From positions 1-60,266 of the forward strand of contig JAWPGT010000109.1 of assembly GCA_034638255.1 (NCBI GenBank): DNA of 60,266 nt. Direction: 5' to 3'. Of this stretch, positions 11,501 to 22,067 are shown piece by piece. Position numbers and translations under genes: made by a program. Positions within the stretch are counted from its first letter, which is position 1, and each line of letters opens with the position of its first letter. The notes under the pieces are model-generated. The model did not search any database, was not told the origin of the DNA, and saw nothing but the letters and a program-made list of their open reading frames with translations. This DNA is from Coprinus comatus (Eukaryota > Basidiomycota > Agaricomycetes > Agaricales > Agaricaceae).

Positions 11501-13674
11501 GCAGAAGTATTGGAAGTTGGATTAGAAAGATTCGGTGTGGAAGAAGGGGTAGTTGATGGTGGTGATGAAATTGAAGAACGAAAAGGTGGAAGTAGGATCA
11601 GATACGCTATGTGGGTTCGAGTCGGGAACGAACCAGGTACGTTTTATTCCTTTATTCCTCTCATTTTATTACATAATACCAATTAACCTATTTATATATA
11701 TCCAGAGCGAGAGTTGACGTTGACGTCACGAATCATTGATGCGTTCCCTAAACCTCCAGTTTTCCGTTCACCAGATCGATATTCTGCTGGATCTGGATCA
11801 TTAGGAATTAAACGACGTTCTCTGGATTCTGTGAATCTGTTGAACCTCAGTCTTTCACCTGGAGCAACAGGGGTTGAAGATGTCGTTCAACCTGATGACC
11901 CAGTATTTTTGTTGAAGAGATCAGTGACGTATAGGAATTCAACGAGTCGACATAGGATGTCTGCTCCTCTTGATGAATTGGGTTTACACAAGTTACATAA
12001 TCAAATGAAGAGGGAGAAGGAGAGGAATAGGAGAGAGAGTATGTTGAGTGCTAGTACGAGTGGTGATGAAGATATGGTTAGGTTGCATCATGTTCAACAA
12101 TACCAACGACAACAACAACATGGTCGTTCTGGTTCTGGTTCTGGTTCAAATCCGTTACAGCCACAATCTCAAGTACAGTCGCAAACACAGCCCCAATCCC
12201 AATCCCAATCACCGCAACAAGAACCCCAACAACAGCAGCCGCAATCACAACAAGAACAAAAGCAACCTACGAGACAACTATCTGCTCAAGAAATTATTAC
12301 TGCTCAACGTGAAGCTAAGAGAGCGAATCAAAGAGCGATACTCACTGCTCAATCAAATTCATTAAGGGGTACAGATGTCTTGTTACCTGGAAACGTAATG
12401 TTGAGAAGTGAGAGATATGAATATGGTGATGGAAATGGAGAAATTGAGAGAATAAGATACTCTTATGTTGAAGCGGATGGTGAAACTTGGGACGTTAGTG
12501 ATATTGTGGAAAGTGAATGGAGAGGAAGAGATGATTCGGATGATTCGGATGATAATGATGATGATAATGATAACACTATTGATCGTCATCATCATCATCA
12601 ACACCATAGCGAAAGAGATTCAAATGGAGATTTATTGGCTAGTGTGGTTAGGAAAGCTCAAGAAGAAGGGTTGGGAGAGAATTTGGATAGAGTGTTGAAT
12701 AGGATTAGGAATGGAAAACCTGGTTCTAACCCTCTACCTAATACCGCTTCGACAATAACTCCAACTGGAACAGGTAGAGGATTAATTGTGGAAGAGGATA
12801 CGGATGATGAAGATGATGATTTAGGTGGTGATGTGAATGTCAGAGAAAGTCGTTATTCTGTGCCTTCGGTATCGGAATATTCAGTCGATGATAGTGTTCA
12901 AGGCGTTTCGATCACTGGTGGTTTGAATGCGTTGAATGCTGCTGCGTCAAGATCGAGAAGTGCTACTCCTGGTTCTGCTGGACTTACCCCGAGAACACCT
13001 GGTGGTCCTGGTTCTAGTCCTACAAATACGTACAGTTCCTCCCCAGAAAATCGAACAAGATCTCCTAGTGTTACATCTCCTTCTGGAAGACCTGCGCCGA
13101 CACCTACCCCGGTCGATAGAAGACAACCTTCATTTGCATCCGTTATGTCGGATTCCACTTCAGGTTACGTTACACCTCCGCCACATCCACCCATGGTGTA
13201 CGAATCACCACAATCGGTGCAGGACACGCCCAGGAGTGGAGGTGCAGGTAGTAGTACGATGAGTATGAATACTACTGGGAGTGGTAGAAGGAAAACACCT
13301 GTTATTCCGAAAGATGATTTCGGAATTTCAAGTATGATGACTATTATCGAATGTCGTGCTGCTTTGGCAAAATCCAAAGATGAAGAGAATGAAAGAGATA
13401 GGAATGGACAAGGAGAAAGAGGAAGGAGAGAAAGGGAAAGAGAGAAGGAGAAGGAGAAAGGAATGGATGTGGTTGATGATTTGTTGCTTGGACGTAAAAT
13501 TGATTTGGAGAGTTTGCACCCGGATGTTAGAAGTATCTTTGAAAATGGGTTTAGGTTGCTTGAGGATGCTGATAAGGTGAGCATTCTATTCGTTTTTGAA
13601 TAAATATTTCAAGTATGTTAATGTGTTTCTAGATGCTCGATAGTTATATTCAACCTTCGATTGGTGCTTTTTAA
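8528..13674 (+). CDS. SH3 and Ras-association domain protein (Bud14/Tea4-like SH3)
   Basis: Large cytoplasmic scaffold, about 1,630 aa in five exons: 8528-9049, 9111-11419, 11471-11637, 11706-13576, 13633-13674. The SH3 domain is at about residues 98-170 (DFDLVYSLHSFAATVEGQ, SNSYWWWLVRV, GYIPAENIETP) and is followed by LARLNKHRNVD, which resembles the SH3 of Bud14/Tea4, polarity regulators that bring phosphatase 1 to the cell tip. A polyQ tract lies near 9555, then Ser/Pro-rich disorder. A Ras-association-like ubiquitin fold is at about residues 650-740 (SVIRVFAGKNLQTEATFKTV, YYLTVKHIEGG), and a second conserved block surrounds RFAVQLVLYHEDIPD. The tail holds Q/S repeats, acidic stretches and a conserved end (LHPDVRSIFENGFRLLEDADK). 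The frame changes near 10937: the upstream frame stops at 10968 while FYLNRR continues in the next frame, and no intron fits. A one-base loss in the TTT run at 10935-10937 would explain it. Bud14 function is inferred from the SH3 alone. Confidence 0.8.
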
Positions 13675-14456
13675 AAGTAACAAATCTCCACGTCGCTGGT
13701 TGCTCTTGGTGGACGATTTTGTTTTCTTGGTTCATATTTTCTAGCTTGTGGGATACCATCACCTTTTATTTATTGACCCTTTATACTGTTACTCATCGTT
13801 CATTTTTTTTTCTTGTGACTTTGTTCTCGTCTTGAGCTTTTATTAATGGCTCCATTACACGCTCATTTGTCCGGTTGGTTTCCTTTTCTTTATCCGCTAA
13901 TGCTTCCACCCCCTCGTTTGCTTTCCGGTCATTTCCCTGAGATTCATGTACATAGGTTATATTATATTATTTTGATCAATCGTTTAAATGTGTCCGGGCT
14001 ACGCTTCCAAAGTCGTTGGAATAACCGAGCTACCAATGTCTCCTTTCCTACTCTGGAGACCAAGGCTTCGCGCATATTGTTATAGGGGGCTTACCTCTCT
14101 AGGTCAGGTGTAGGTTACTGCTCAGTATTCACCTAAGTATCTGTGTAGCGGGATTGCTAACCTTTACGAGTGTTCCTCAAAAGTATTTGGCCCAGTATTT
14201 ATATAGTGGTGTAATCAATGGCTGTGTTGAGCCAGTATTCTGGTCACTTGCACATGGAACCCGCGTGTTTTACCCGTATATATATACTGGGCTAAATACT
14301 TTAACATTAACGCTCAACAGGCCACACCCTTCTGTGTTTCAAAAATAACAACCGGTGGGCTTATCCTACTCCAATGAACGACATCTTCCTGAGTCTGTAG
14401 CAATCACAATACTGTATACCGATAGAAAACATGGCACATAATGCTCCCAGTAACAA
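13675..14456. other. Intergenic with one small inverted-repeat element
   Basis: 3' flank of the SH3-RA gene. A plus-strand reading frame at 13846-14085 shows no recognisable domain. The only structured element is the inverted repeat listed at 14180-14303. Confidence 0.5.
14180..14303. mobile_element. MITE-like 124-bp inverted-repeat element
   Basis: Left end AAAGTATTTGGCCCAGTATT and right end, read in reverse, AAAGTATTTAGCCCAGTATA match at 17 of the first 20 positions and continue into TA-rich sequence. The spacer of about 70 bp has no coding potential. I could not find a convincing target-site duplication, so it may instead be a plain hairpin. Confidence 0.6.
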
Positions 14457-15713
14457 TGTTTGGATCGGCGTCAAATGATATCTTTGCTAACAGCCTGCAT
14501 TGCACGAATGTTTCTCTCTACTTCAGCTGACCCAGACGATATGAAATCACCATGTAATAACCAACGTAGTGCTTCCAACGACTTTAGAGACATTCTGAAG
14601 GATGCGATACAACTCTGCAATGCAAATGATGATGGTTGTTCTATGAAGGAAACACTCAAGCGTTTGTGAGTAACAGTTACTTCTGGTATACTTCTCCCAT
14701 TACTGATGAAAGTTAGCCTCAATTGTCACAGGAATAGAGACAGGGATGCACTCAAGCACTTGCTCTCCTTCTTGAATACCATCCTACAGAACTTCTCAAA
14801 TTTGCGTCATGATGGTGACCAAATTTTCTTTACCGAGAAATCGATAAAAGATGCGCCTACACCCCTAATCATCTTTACTCGTCCGTTTATCATGCTAACA
14901 ACCTATATGTGATATATTGATGCTGATGCTAGGGCGCGCTAATACAACTGGTGACTGGGAGGATGTTCTCTGTAGCGTTGTATTGAATGATGTAAGGAGG
15001 CCCAAGGAAACTTTGGCTGTGAATGAAACGTATGGTACAGATTCGATTGATGACAATTTGGGTAGTGAAGGTTTGTGTTTTGACTTCTATATAAGCATAT
15101 AAATCTCGTCAGCCACCCAGTTCCAGTCGAAAAGGACAGTTCCATTCATTGTAGCTCGGGACGTCTTGGCTCTGCGTGGAATACCACACACAGTTTCGTG
15201 TTGTCTATCCAAGGTAGTGCTTCCACACACCCCTTCGATGCTTGGAACCTGATATTATTCTAGAATCTTATGTCAGATTGCTATACTACGATGCCCAAGG
15301 CTTGATTCAGTCATACCCCATATATCTAGTAGATCAACTACCTCTCGTTGTTGCTATGATTGCTGTATTCCAGAAATTCGACCGGTTCATGTGGGCGACG
15401 CGTGAAGAAATATTTACCACAAAGTGTCAACAATCATTCAAGTTTGACCTTTCATCAGCACATTCTATCGGGGGTCGTGCGTACAGAGCTGAGGTACAGC
15501 AACTGGATCATGATTCACCTTCCTTGGTTACACATTATTTCAAGTCGCACTGGTTTGATGTAGAAGGCACCAGAGAGCCTATAGTCATTGATGAAACGTG
15601 TCGACGAGCTAGACAACATCTTGGGCCAGAGTTGGAAGGATATGTACTAAATCATGTGCCAACCACGTCAGTAAAAATTCTCATGTAATGCCTGTGTATA
15701 TATACTATACAAT

Positions 15714-16352
15714 CCAATACCTACAGCCATACCTACTAGGTCTGGACAGCCTAGTAGGTTTGGGAATGCCTATGTATGTCTAGTTTTGAATTCAGGCCTG
15801 GTAGACCTACTAGGTAGCTCATATATTACAATAACTACTATGTTTTATCATATATATACATATATTATAATACATGAGATTTGGCTTGAACAATGATAAA
15901 AAGGTATCCTGAGTTTTGACTTCTTCTGGATGTTTAGTGAGTTTTTCCACGATATTATTTATACACCTATATTATTTGTATTTAAATTGTACGAATCATT
16001 AATTTAATATATTACAACAAGTGAGGTTTGAACCTGCACTCTTGGGAAGTCTACATACAGTACGTAAATGATGCTAATACCACTGAACTACATAAGTAAC
16101 GTTTTTATTTCATTTTAACTCAATATCATCTTTTCTGACCTCCATGCTTGCATCTCTATTCTCCCTATTCAACTCCCGACTCCTGAGTCTATTGATACAT
16201 TATGATACCTCATATGCTTCTCCAACATCCCCCCATTTTAAAAAAGAAGATCCTAGCAATAAACTAAACTAATCATATAAACATTCAATGAATACATACA
16301 CATATCTACACATACCTACACCATACCTACTAGGTATTGATGTAGGTGTTGG
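15714..16352. mobile_element. 639-bp terminal-inverted-repeat element within FunK1
   Basis: The left end (CCAATACCTACAGCCATACC, then TACTAGGTCTGG) and the right end read in reverse (CCAACACCTACATCAATACC, then TAGTAGGTATGG) match at about 27 of 32 positions. The palindromic core CCTACTAGG recurs inside (about 15736, 15751-15760, 15808). No transposase is encoded, so it would be non-autonomous. The element sits where the FunK1 gene lacks its middle. No clear target-site duplication was found. Confidence 0.65.
16018..16100 (-). other. tRNA-derived module (SINE head or tRNA relic)
   Basis: On the minus strand there is a pol III A-box (TAGTTCAGTGG) followed about 55 nt later by a B-box (GGTTCAAACC), in a tRNA-like layout with an expanded anticodon region. 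The acceptor ends do not pair, so it is not a functional tRNA. AT-rich sequence follows (TTGTAATATATTAAATTAAT), as in the tail of a short SINE. It lies inside the 639-bp inverted-repeat element. Confidence 0.6.
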
Positions 16353-17190
16353 AAATAAGTACTATGGATGAGAAAATCTACTACATGTGGTTCATGCATG
16401 GTACACAGCTACTAGCCATACCGCAGGCATCAAAGCCACCTTACAGGCCTGCATAGGCCTTTCTTTCAGATTTTTACTGACGCATTACATGCTGGGAGGA
16501 AGTCGGCTGGGCATCGACTGCGATTATCCGTCTCAATGTCGAATCGAGTTACTTGAAACACTCCCGTGTTCTAGTATGGATGGTTACACCAAAACTACGA
16601 CGAATTACAGATCTTGTTGGGAAACAGTTTCTGGATCCGTTCTTTGAAATTATAAGATGTCAGTAATTGATTTTTTCGTTTTGACAAAGTCCGATCCTGA
16701 TCAGTCATAGGTCACTTTCTCTTGTGGAAGTTTGGTGTAGCCCATAGGGATATAAGCCTTTCAAATCCAATGGTTGATCCTATTTCAAATTGCGGTGTCC
16801 TGAACGACTTTGACCTTGCTGCCTTGGATCTCGGAACGTCTTCTCCTGTGGTTCAATGTGAACCCGTTGGAACACTCCCTTTCATGGCCTTTGATATGGT
16901 ATGGAGTGCTATGAGCACAAGTCCAACGCGACTTCTGTGGCACTGTGGTAGCGTGCAGGGACCCGGACCCGAACCCCTACCAGACGTGTACAAATTGGAG
17001 AACTGTGATTCATTTGAGTCAACTTTCCACATCAGGTCGTCTGCCAGATATTTTTCTGACACATATTTATGTCATGCGCAATTCGCCTTCCTTACGACTT
17101 TCCTTCAGAAGTGGTTTTCCTCTTGGATTTCATACACGAACCCTTCGTATGCAAATCATAGTGATGACAAGTGACATCTTTGTGATGTTT

Positions 17191-17458
17191 GGGAGCTTTT
17201 GAAGGGTGTTCGAGGATATTCCCTTCCAGAACAATATTACTCTGGAAATTGGATGGACTTCCAAGTTCTAGCTTCTTGATTCAAAAATGTAGAGTTTTGG
17301 AGGTACAATTTTGCACAGTTGGTCTTGATGAGTCAGATGTGAATAGCTCATCCTATCAATCACACCAGTGTAATCGCTGATACATAGATTTGTGTACCTA
17401 CATCATGACTCCAGATAGTCCACACAACTTCCATCACAGTTGTTAAGTTAATACAATA
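17191..17458. other. Tail of FunK1 relic, no intact gene
   Basis: A readable peptide stretch in one frame (VWELLKGVRGYSLPEQYYSG, about 17190-17245) may be more of the kinase C-terminus or an unrelated relic. It is not open at either end. Confidence 0.35.
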
Positions 17459-17725
17459 CTTTTATGTGAAAGCGGATGGTGAAACTCGGGATGTTAGTGA
17501 TATTGTAGAAAGTAAATGGAGAAGAAGAGATGAATGATGATTCGGACTATAATGATGATAATGATAATGTTTTTGACCATTGTCACCATCATAGCGAGAG
17601 ATTCTAATGGAGATTCGTTGGCTAGTGTTGTTAGGAAAGCTCAAGAAGACAGGTTGGGAGAAATTGAATGGGAAAGGCCATTCGTAATCATGCAGTATAT
17701 ACTCAAGTCCTGGTTCAGGTAACTC
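17459..17725 (+). pseudogene. Partial duplicate of the SH3-RA gene (exon 4 fragment)
   Basis: The sequence closely follows 12461-12725 of the SH3-RA gene: AAGCGGATGGTGAAACT, then GTTAGTGATATTGT, the GATGATAATGATAATG tract, CACCATAGCGA, and TTGTTAGGAAAGCTCAAGAA. It has lost several codon-repeat units and gained frame breaks and stops. It is internal to an exon, so intron loss cannot be judged; it is a dispersed copy about 5 kb from its source in the same orientation. Confidence 0.85.
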
Positions 17726-17878
17726 AGATTTTTTGTAGGGTACATACCTAACACGACACAACATTAAACTTATTGATTTTGGGATACATCATACAGTATA
17801 TATTAGGGAAAAATGCCCAATCCCCGCAGCCATCATACTCGCGTTACTGGTCTCCCATTCTGTGACGATTGTAGATAT

Positions 17879-20250
17879 TTAATTTTGAATTTCTGGATAG
17901 TGAAATCCACGAGCACGTGAGAATTCCATTTCATCACCATCCATCTGGTTCATTATACCCAATGTTTCGGTCAACCAGCCACTCCTACTTTCAAAATCCC
18001 ATTGATCATCATTCACAAAGTACCGTAGTGCTTGGTATTGTGGCCATACTTTTGAAGGATGTTGGAGTGAAAAGAATCGTATATGCATATCAGTATCCTG
18101 GGTGTTAAGTGACCTACCCATGTAAGTAGCCTGTGTGATCTTCCTGCGCGCTGCTACAAACAATACAGTACGATCATTACACCCGAGAAGAGCTGCTTGC
18201 TTTTCCCTAAGAGCACAAGAATGAGAATCAACAGTATAAATACAGAAATATTGAGAATTGTACTCAAACATGTAGTCACAGATGATCTTCAGATTCGAGT
18301 CTTTGATAGCAGATTCACTCAATGGAACCTCGCCCACTGGTATGGTATAATGTGGAGGACCTAGTAGGACTTCTTTTAGTGATGTCGTTAATCCTTGAAT
18401 GAGTTGGTCAGCCATTGCATCGGTACTACCATCAGTTGGAACCGGTCGGCCCCTGGACGTTACAAGCTCTATTTTTTCACCCGGGATGCTCAGCTCAACA
18501 TGCCCGAGCCTATTAAAATCAAATAGTGCCAGATCTTCCTCGGTGGCGAGGTTAAAAAATAGCAAGACTGCATTTACAACAATGTTCTGGATCCCCCCTT
18601 TGTACAGAGTAAGTGATAGTTATTGCAACCATTTATTAAAAGTGTTAACATACCTCTAAATGTAGTACCAGGCCAAGACATTACAGTAAGATCAAGGGAC
18701 ATCCTAGAAAGGATCCTGGCGTTTGGTAATAGTGCAAGAATCAGGTCTGAGTTGAGTATACTTGTGACTCTCATGTGAAGATTTGCTTCAACTCGTTTGC
18801 GATCAAAGAGAAATCGTCCTTTTTGATCGATAATGAAGTCAATGAAAGACTTGTGATAGAAGAATAATGGGTAGTCTTCTGTGACTCCGGAAACTGAATG
18901 AAGACCGCTTAAGGCACTATAATACCTCCTCTTGCTAAACCCAACAAGGTTTGCAAATGCTTGGGCTGATTTTGGGAGCGCCTGGTGATCAAAGATGTAC
19001 ATTCGCGAGTGTATTAGAAGAAGGGTATCGTCAATCATTCCCTGGGGTATTTGTTCCAGAATTCGTTGATAGAGGTCGTAGAGCTGTTCCACTGGATTCT
19101 GTGACATTGGTTCCTCCCCGCCTGGGGTGTTGACCCATGTTAAAGCTATTTCCAACTGTGATTCTGGGTCCTGAAGAACATCATCGTCAATAAATCGCAT
19201 GAGGGTAGCGGCAAAGACGAATAGTTCCGAGGATTTATCAATAAGGTTCCGCACCCTCTCTTCACCCGGCCACTGGTCATCTAGATCAGTTGAATAATCT
19301 TCCTGAATGCATTGAAATTCATCGCGGATGTACAGTGCCATATTGTCCTTGTCCTCCTTGGTGCCTAAGGGTAACTCTTCGATCCAGCATAATTCCTGTA
19401 CATCATCTCGGATCATGAGGTGCTTGAGATGTCGCTCGGGTCTACTACAGATTATCCATAAGATGGGGAGTGTGTTTTCAACATTGACAGCTCGAAGAAT
19501 TATCTCCACAATTTCACTTTGGTCACTCTTTATGCTACATTCATCCAATCCATCTAAGACGACCAACAGCTTCTTTGTTGTTGTTACATGTTGAAGGGGC
19601 TTCATGATAAGCTCTTCAAACTGAACTGGGAATCTGTCAGTCAGGAGGTTAATATCGTTTGCCAAAACCTGTCCAAGTTCCTTTTCATAGTCTTTATTTA
19701 TGCTCGCCAATTGGTTTGCAATTGTAAGGAAAACTCTGCTTGGGTCATTTCGATAGTTGCGCCGTGAGAAGAAAAATGTCCCTCCAAGCAATCCTTTCTT
19801 CTGTGCATGTTCTGCAAATGTCTGTGCAAACGCTGATTTTCCAACACCGGCCACACCATGTAACCACATCATCTCTATATCGCCTTGTGTATAATGCTCT
19901 ACCCATTCCATTGCTTTGGATAAAAGTCTCTGGCGGGTCCCTGGATGACACCGAGGAGGGGGATGGCGAGCTTTGGCATCAAGCTCAGCTCCTGTTTCCG
20001 ACATTTTACCGAGCTTCTCAAGAGCATCTGATACATAAAATTTTTCAGGAAACTCAGATCATCTCATTAACGTATCTGGGAGCTCACTTTGGATGTAGTC
20101 TGCTTTGGTACTCCCTTGTATGATGGTATTGTTGGTTCCTCCAACGAAAGTGTGTGTCGAATTATCGACCAATGAGGTGGTGCCACCAGGTAAAGCCTTG
20201 GGTAGTACATCTGGCTCAGAATAGTCAGTTTTCTTTGCGGAAATGAAGTG
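17879..20250 (-). CDS. NLR-like NACHT STAND protein, copy B (most intact)
   Basis: Best preserved NLR copy. The first visible exon (about 20250 down to 20097) carries the shared motif (SLVDNSTHTFVGGTNNTIIQ). An intron follows (donor GTGAGCTCC near 20096, acceptor near 20037), then the linker RHPPPRCHPGTRQ. The NACHT core has Walker A GVAGVGKSAFAQT, a LLGGTFFFSR strand, Walker B LLVVLDGLDECS and ICSRPERHLK. The winged-helix-like part runs through NPVEQLYDLYQRIL and FANLVGFSKRRYY. After a 56-bp intron (18653-18598) comes the C-terminal domain with LGHVELSIPGEKIE, RFFSLQHPSKVWPQYQALRY and the end RARGFHYPEIQN. I see no frame break. The true start lies upstream of 20250 and was not found; the short first exon of copies A and C is not evident here. 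No ANK, TPR or WD repeats follow the NACHT core, unlike many fungal NLRs. The sensing role is inferred from family and architecture. Confidence 0.85.
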
Positions 20251-20759
20251 ATTTATATGATTTATGACACATCAGAAACTACGGTCAGGGAAAGTAGCTC
20301 CCACTGGGTGACCGGGTCCCGGTCATGTGATCCTGCGTTGGTTGATTGCTTCAAGCTGGAACTGGTCACTTACCGGACATTTATTTTACACACGAGAAGT
20401 TTTGTTGATACGTGAAGACGATGTGATTTACTGAACTCAGGGATGTGTAGTTGCTTTTACAGAGTTACTAGTGGAGGCTCGCAAATATATAGGCTACGAG
20501 TATAATGGGTTACCGTAGTTTCTGCGGCGTGAGTCCGTGACTTGGTGTTGGTGTATTGAACTCAATTGTCAAGAGAACAAGGGAAATAATGTTATTAATG
20601 TAATTATATTGAATTTAGTTGGTAATTTTTGAACAAGAACATGATTAAGAGCCAACCGTCCCCATTTAACACAATGGTAGTGACGGCTACTAATAACAGT
20701 GGGTGAAGATGCAAACGGGAACATAGCAACACCTATGATGAGAGCCAAGAAAATACAAT
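20251..20759. other. Upstream region of NLR copy B
   Basis: Contains a near-palindrome TGACCGGGTCCCGGTCA at about 20311. No further exon could be supported, though the missing first exon of copy B may lie here. Confidence 0.4.
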
Positions 20760-20896
20760 GTCAAGAGATCATAAGACAGAGTTTGATTTATTCATCAGAT
20801 CCTACAGTGCTGGAAAAGGTTATGGAAAGACTTGAAATGTCAGATAGGAAGGGAATAATGTCGAAGGATCCTTTGGAGATACTTTCAGACTTCTAA
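20760..20896 (+). pseudogene. NLR fragment (end of NACHT region)
   Basis: Encodes VLEKVMERLEMSDRKGIMSKDPLEILSDF then a stop, clearly related to the end of copy C (LLERVMERLKKSEGKEIMSKDPLEMLSDL) but on the opposite strand. In both, a TAATACACG follows the last codons. It is too short to be a gene. Confidence 0.8.
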
Positions 20897-22067
20897 TACA
20901 CGCAACAGTTGTAGTCATATATCTAGTAATATACAGAAGATAGCTGTGAATATGAAGTATGAACATTATGAACATTGTGCAGAATATTCATTATTCTGAC
21001 ATCTGATTCACTAGCAAATCGGTTGGACGAGATTTGTGTTGAAAAAAATTCAAAGATTCTGGATGTCTTGCTATGTGTTGTTCTAAAATTGGGAAACATG
21101 TTAATACTCAACTAGGAATTTGACTGATGATAGAAAAGTTGCTCTAAGAGAACGTTGCTATGGTAAAAAAAGACTGTAATATAAACAAGGATATGGCTCT
21201 TATACTACCACAGCTTGAAACAGAAATACGATGATTCCTTCAGCGCCCGGGGTCAGTTGTCATTGTATTTTCTCCATCACTTCTTTTTGTTGTCAGACTC
21301 CAAACATAATTTCTCACCATTGTACCAACTACGGAGTGGCTGGACTTTTTCATCCCCGAGTAAGCATTATATGGGATAATCATCGTAAAACTAAAGCAAG
21401 TTTTTTTTTCCTGTCCACCCAGATTAGCCTGTACTACAGCAAACGTTCGTGGGTAAGCTGCAGAATTGGATTGCTTTTTCCAGAACACCCCCAAAAACCT
21501 CGTCGGCATGGTCCCCGGCGTCGCGTAAAGACTCCCCTCTGTAGTCTGGCTACTGTTATACACACAATAAGATTCAGGAGGTCGTCCTCGTCGCTCGAAT
21601 TAAGAACTCACCTCATAGTGTTGATGGTCTTGAGAGTTATGTTCAGTGTTTGATATATTGAAGCACTTGAACCTCTTGGAGCCTGCATGTTTATACGCAC
21701 AAGTGCACGTAGTACACCTGTAGGCAAGGTGACAAGATGGGTCATGGGTGTGCTCCCCTTGAGTGAGACACCCCAATATATGAGTGCTTGAGTGGCGAAC
21801 AGTAATTTGTCGTGTGCTAAGCATACTATCCAAAGAGGGTTCTTCTTTCTGATATAGGGAAAGAAATTTTCATTTTTAATACATATATTTTTGAGTCACT
21901 CTTTTGACAGACTCAAATCCATTGGGTATAATCAACTCGCATGGCATACTATCATACATATTCAGAGTATGATATTAATGTATCTATAAGACTACAACTG
22001 CCGCATGGCCGGTTCATCAATATATCTGAGATATTTCCTAGCGAGATCCCCATTAAAGTATCGTGTA
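20897..22067. other. Intergenic, no gene recognised
   Basis: Between two NLR remnants facing each other. Reading frames at 21231-21653 (plus) and 21240-21563 (minus) overlap and show no known domain. Confidence 0.4.

Larger units (their letters stand above)
14457..17190 (+). pseudogene. FunK1-type protein kinase, split and decayed
   Basis: Fragments of a fungal FunK1 kinase in three reading frames. 14460-15100: N-terminal helical pieces. 15242-15688: the conserved region before the kinase lobe (VRLLYYDAQGLIQSYPIYLV). 16387-16650: a remnant with LRRITDLVGKQFLDPFFEI in the next frame. 16722-17170: the catalytic core (AHRDISLSNPMVDP, GVLNDFDLAALDLG with DFD in place of DFG as is usual in FunK1, GTLPFMAFDM). 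The stretch that should join the two halves is replaced by the inverted-repeat element at 15714-16352. Several stops and frame changes elsewhere show that this copy cannot make a full kinase. FunK1 kinases are greatly expanded in agaricomycetes and their role is largely unknown. Confidence 0.75.

Noticed and set aside
20305..20330. Operator-like palindrome TGACCGGGTCCCGGTCA
   Set aside because: A single imperfect palindrome without a second copy or a known factor; too little to call a site.
21231..21653. Gene between NLR remnants
   Set aside because: Overlapping frames on both strands, no domain, no credible introns.
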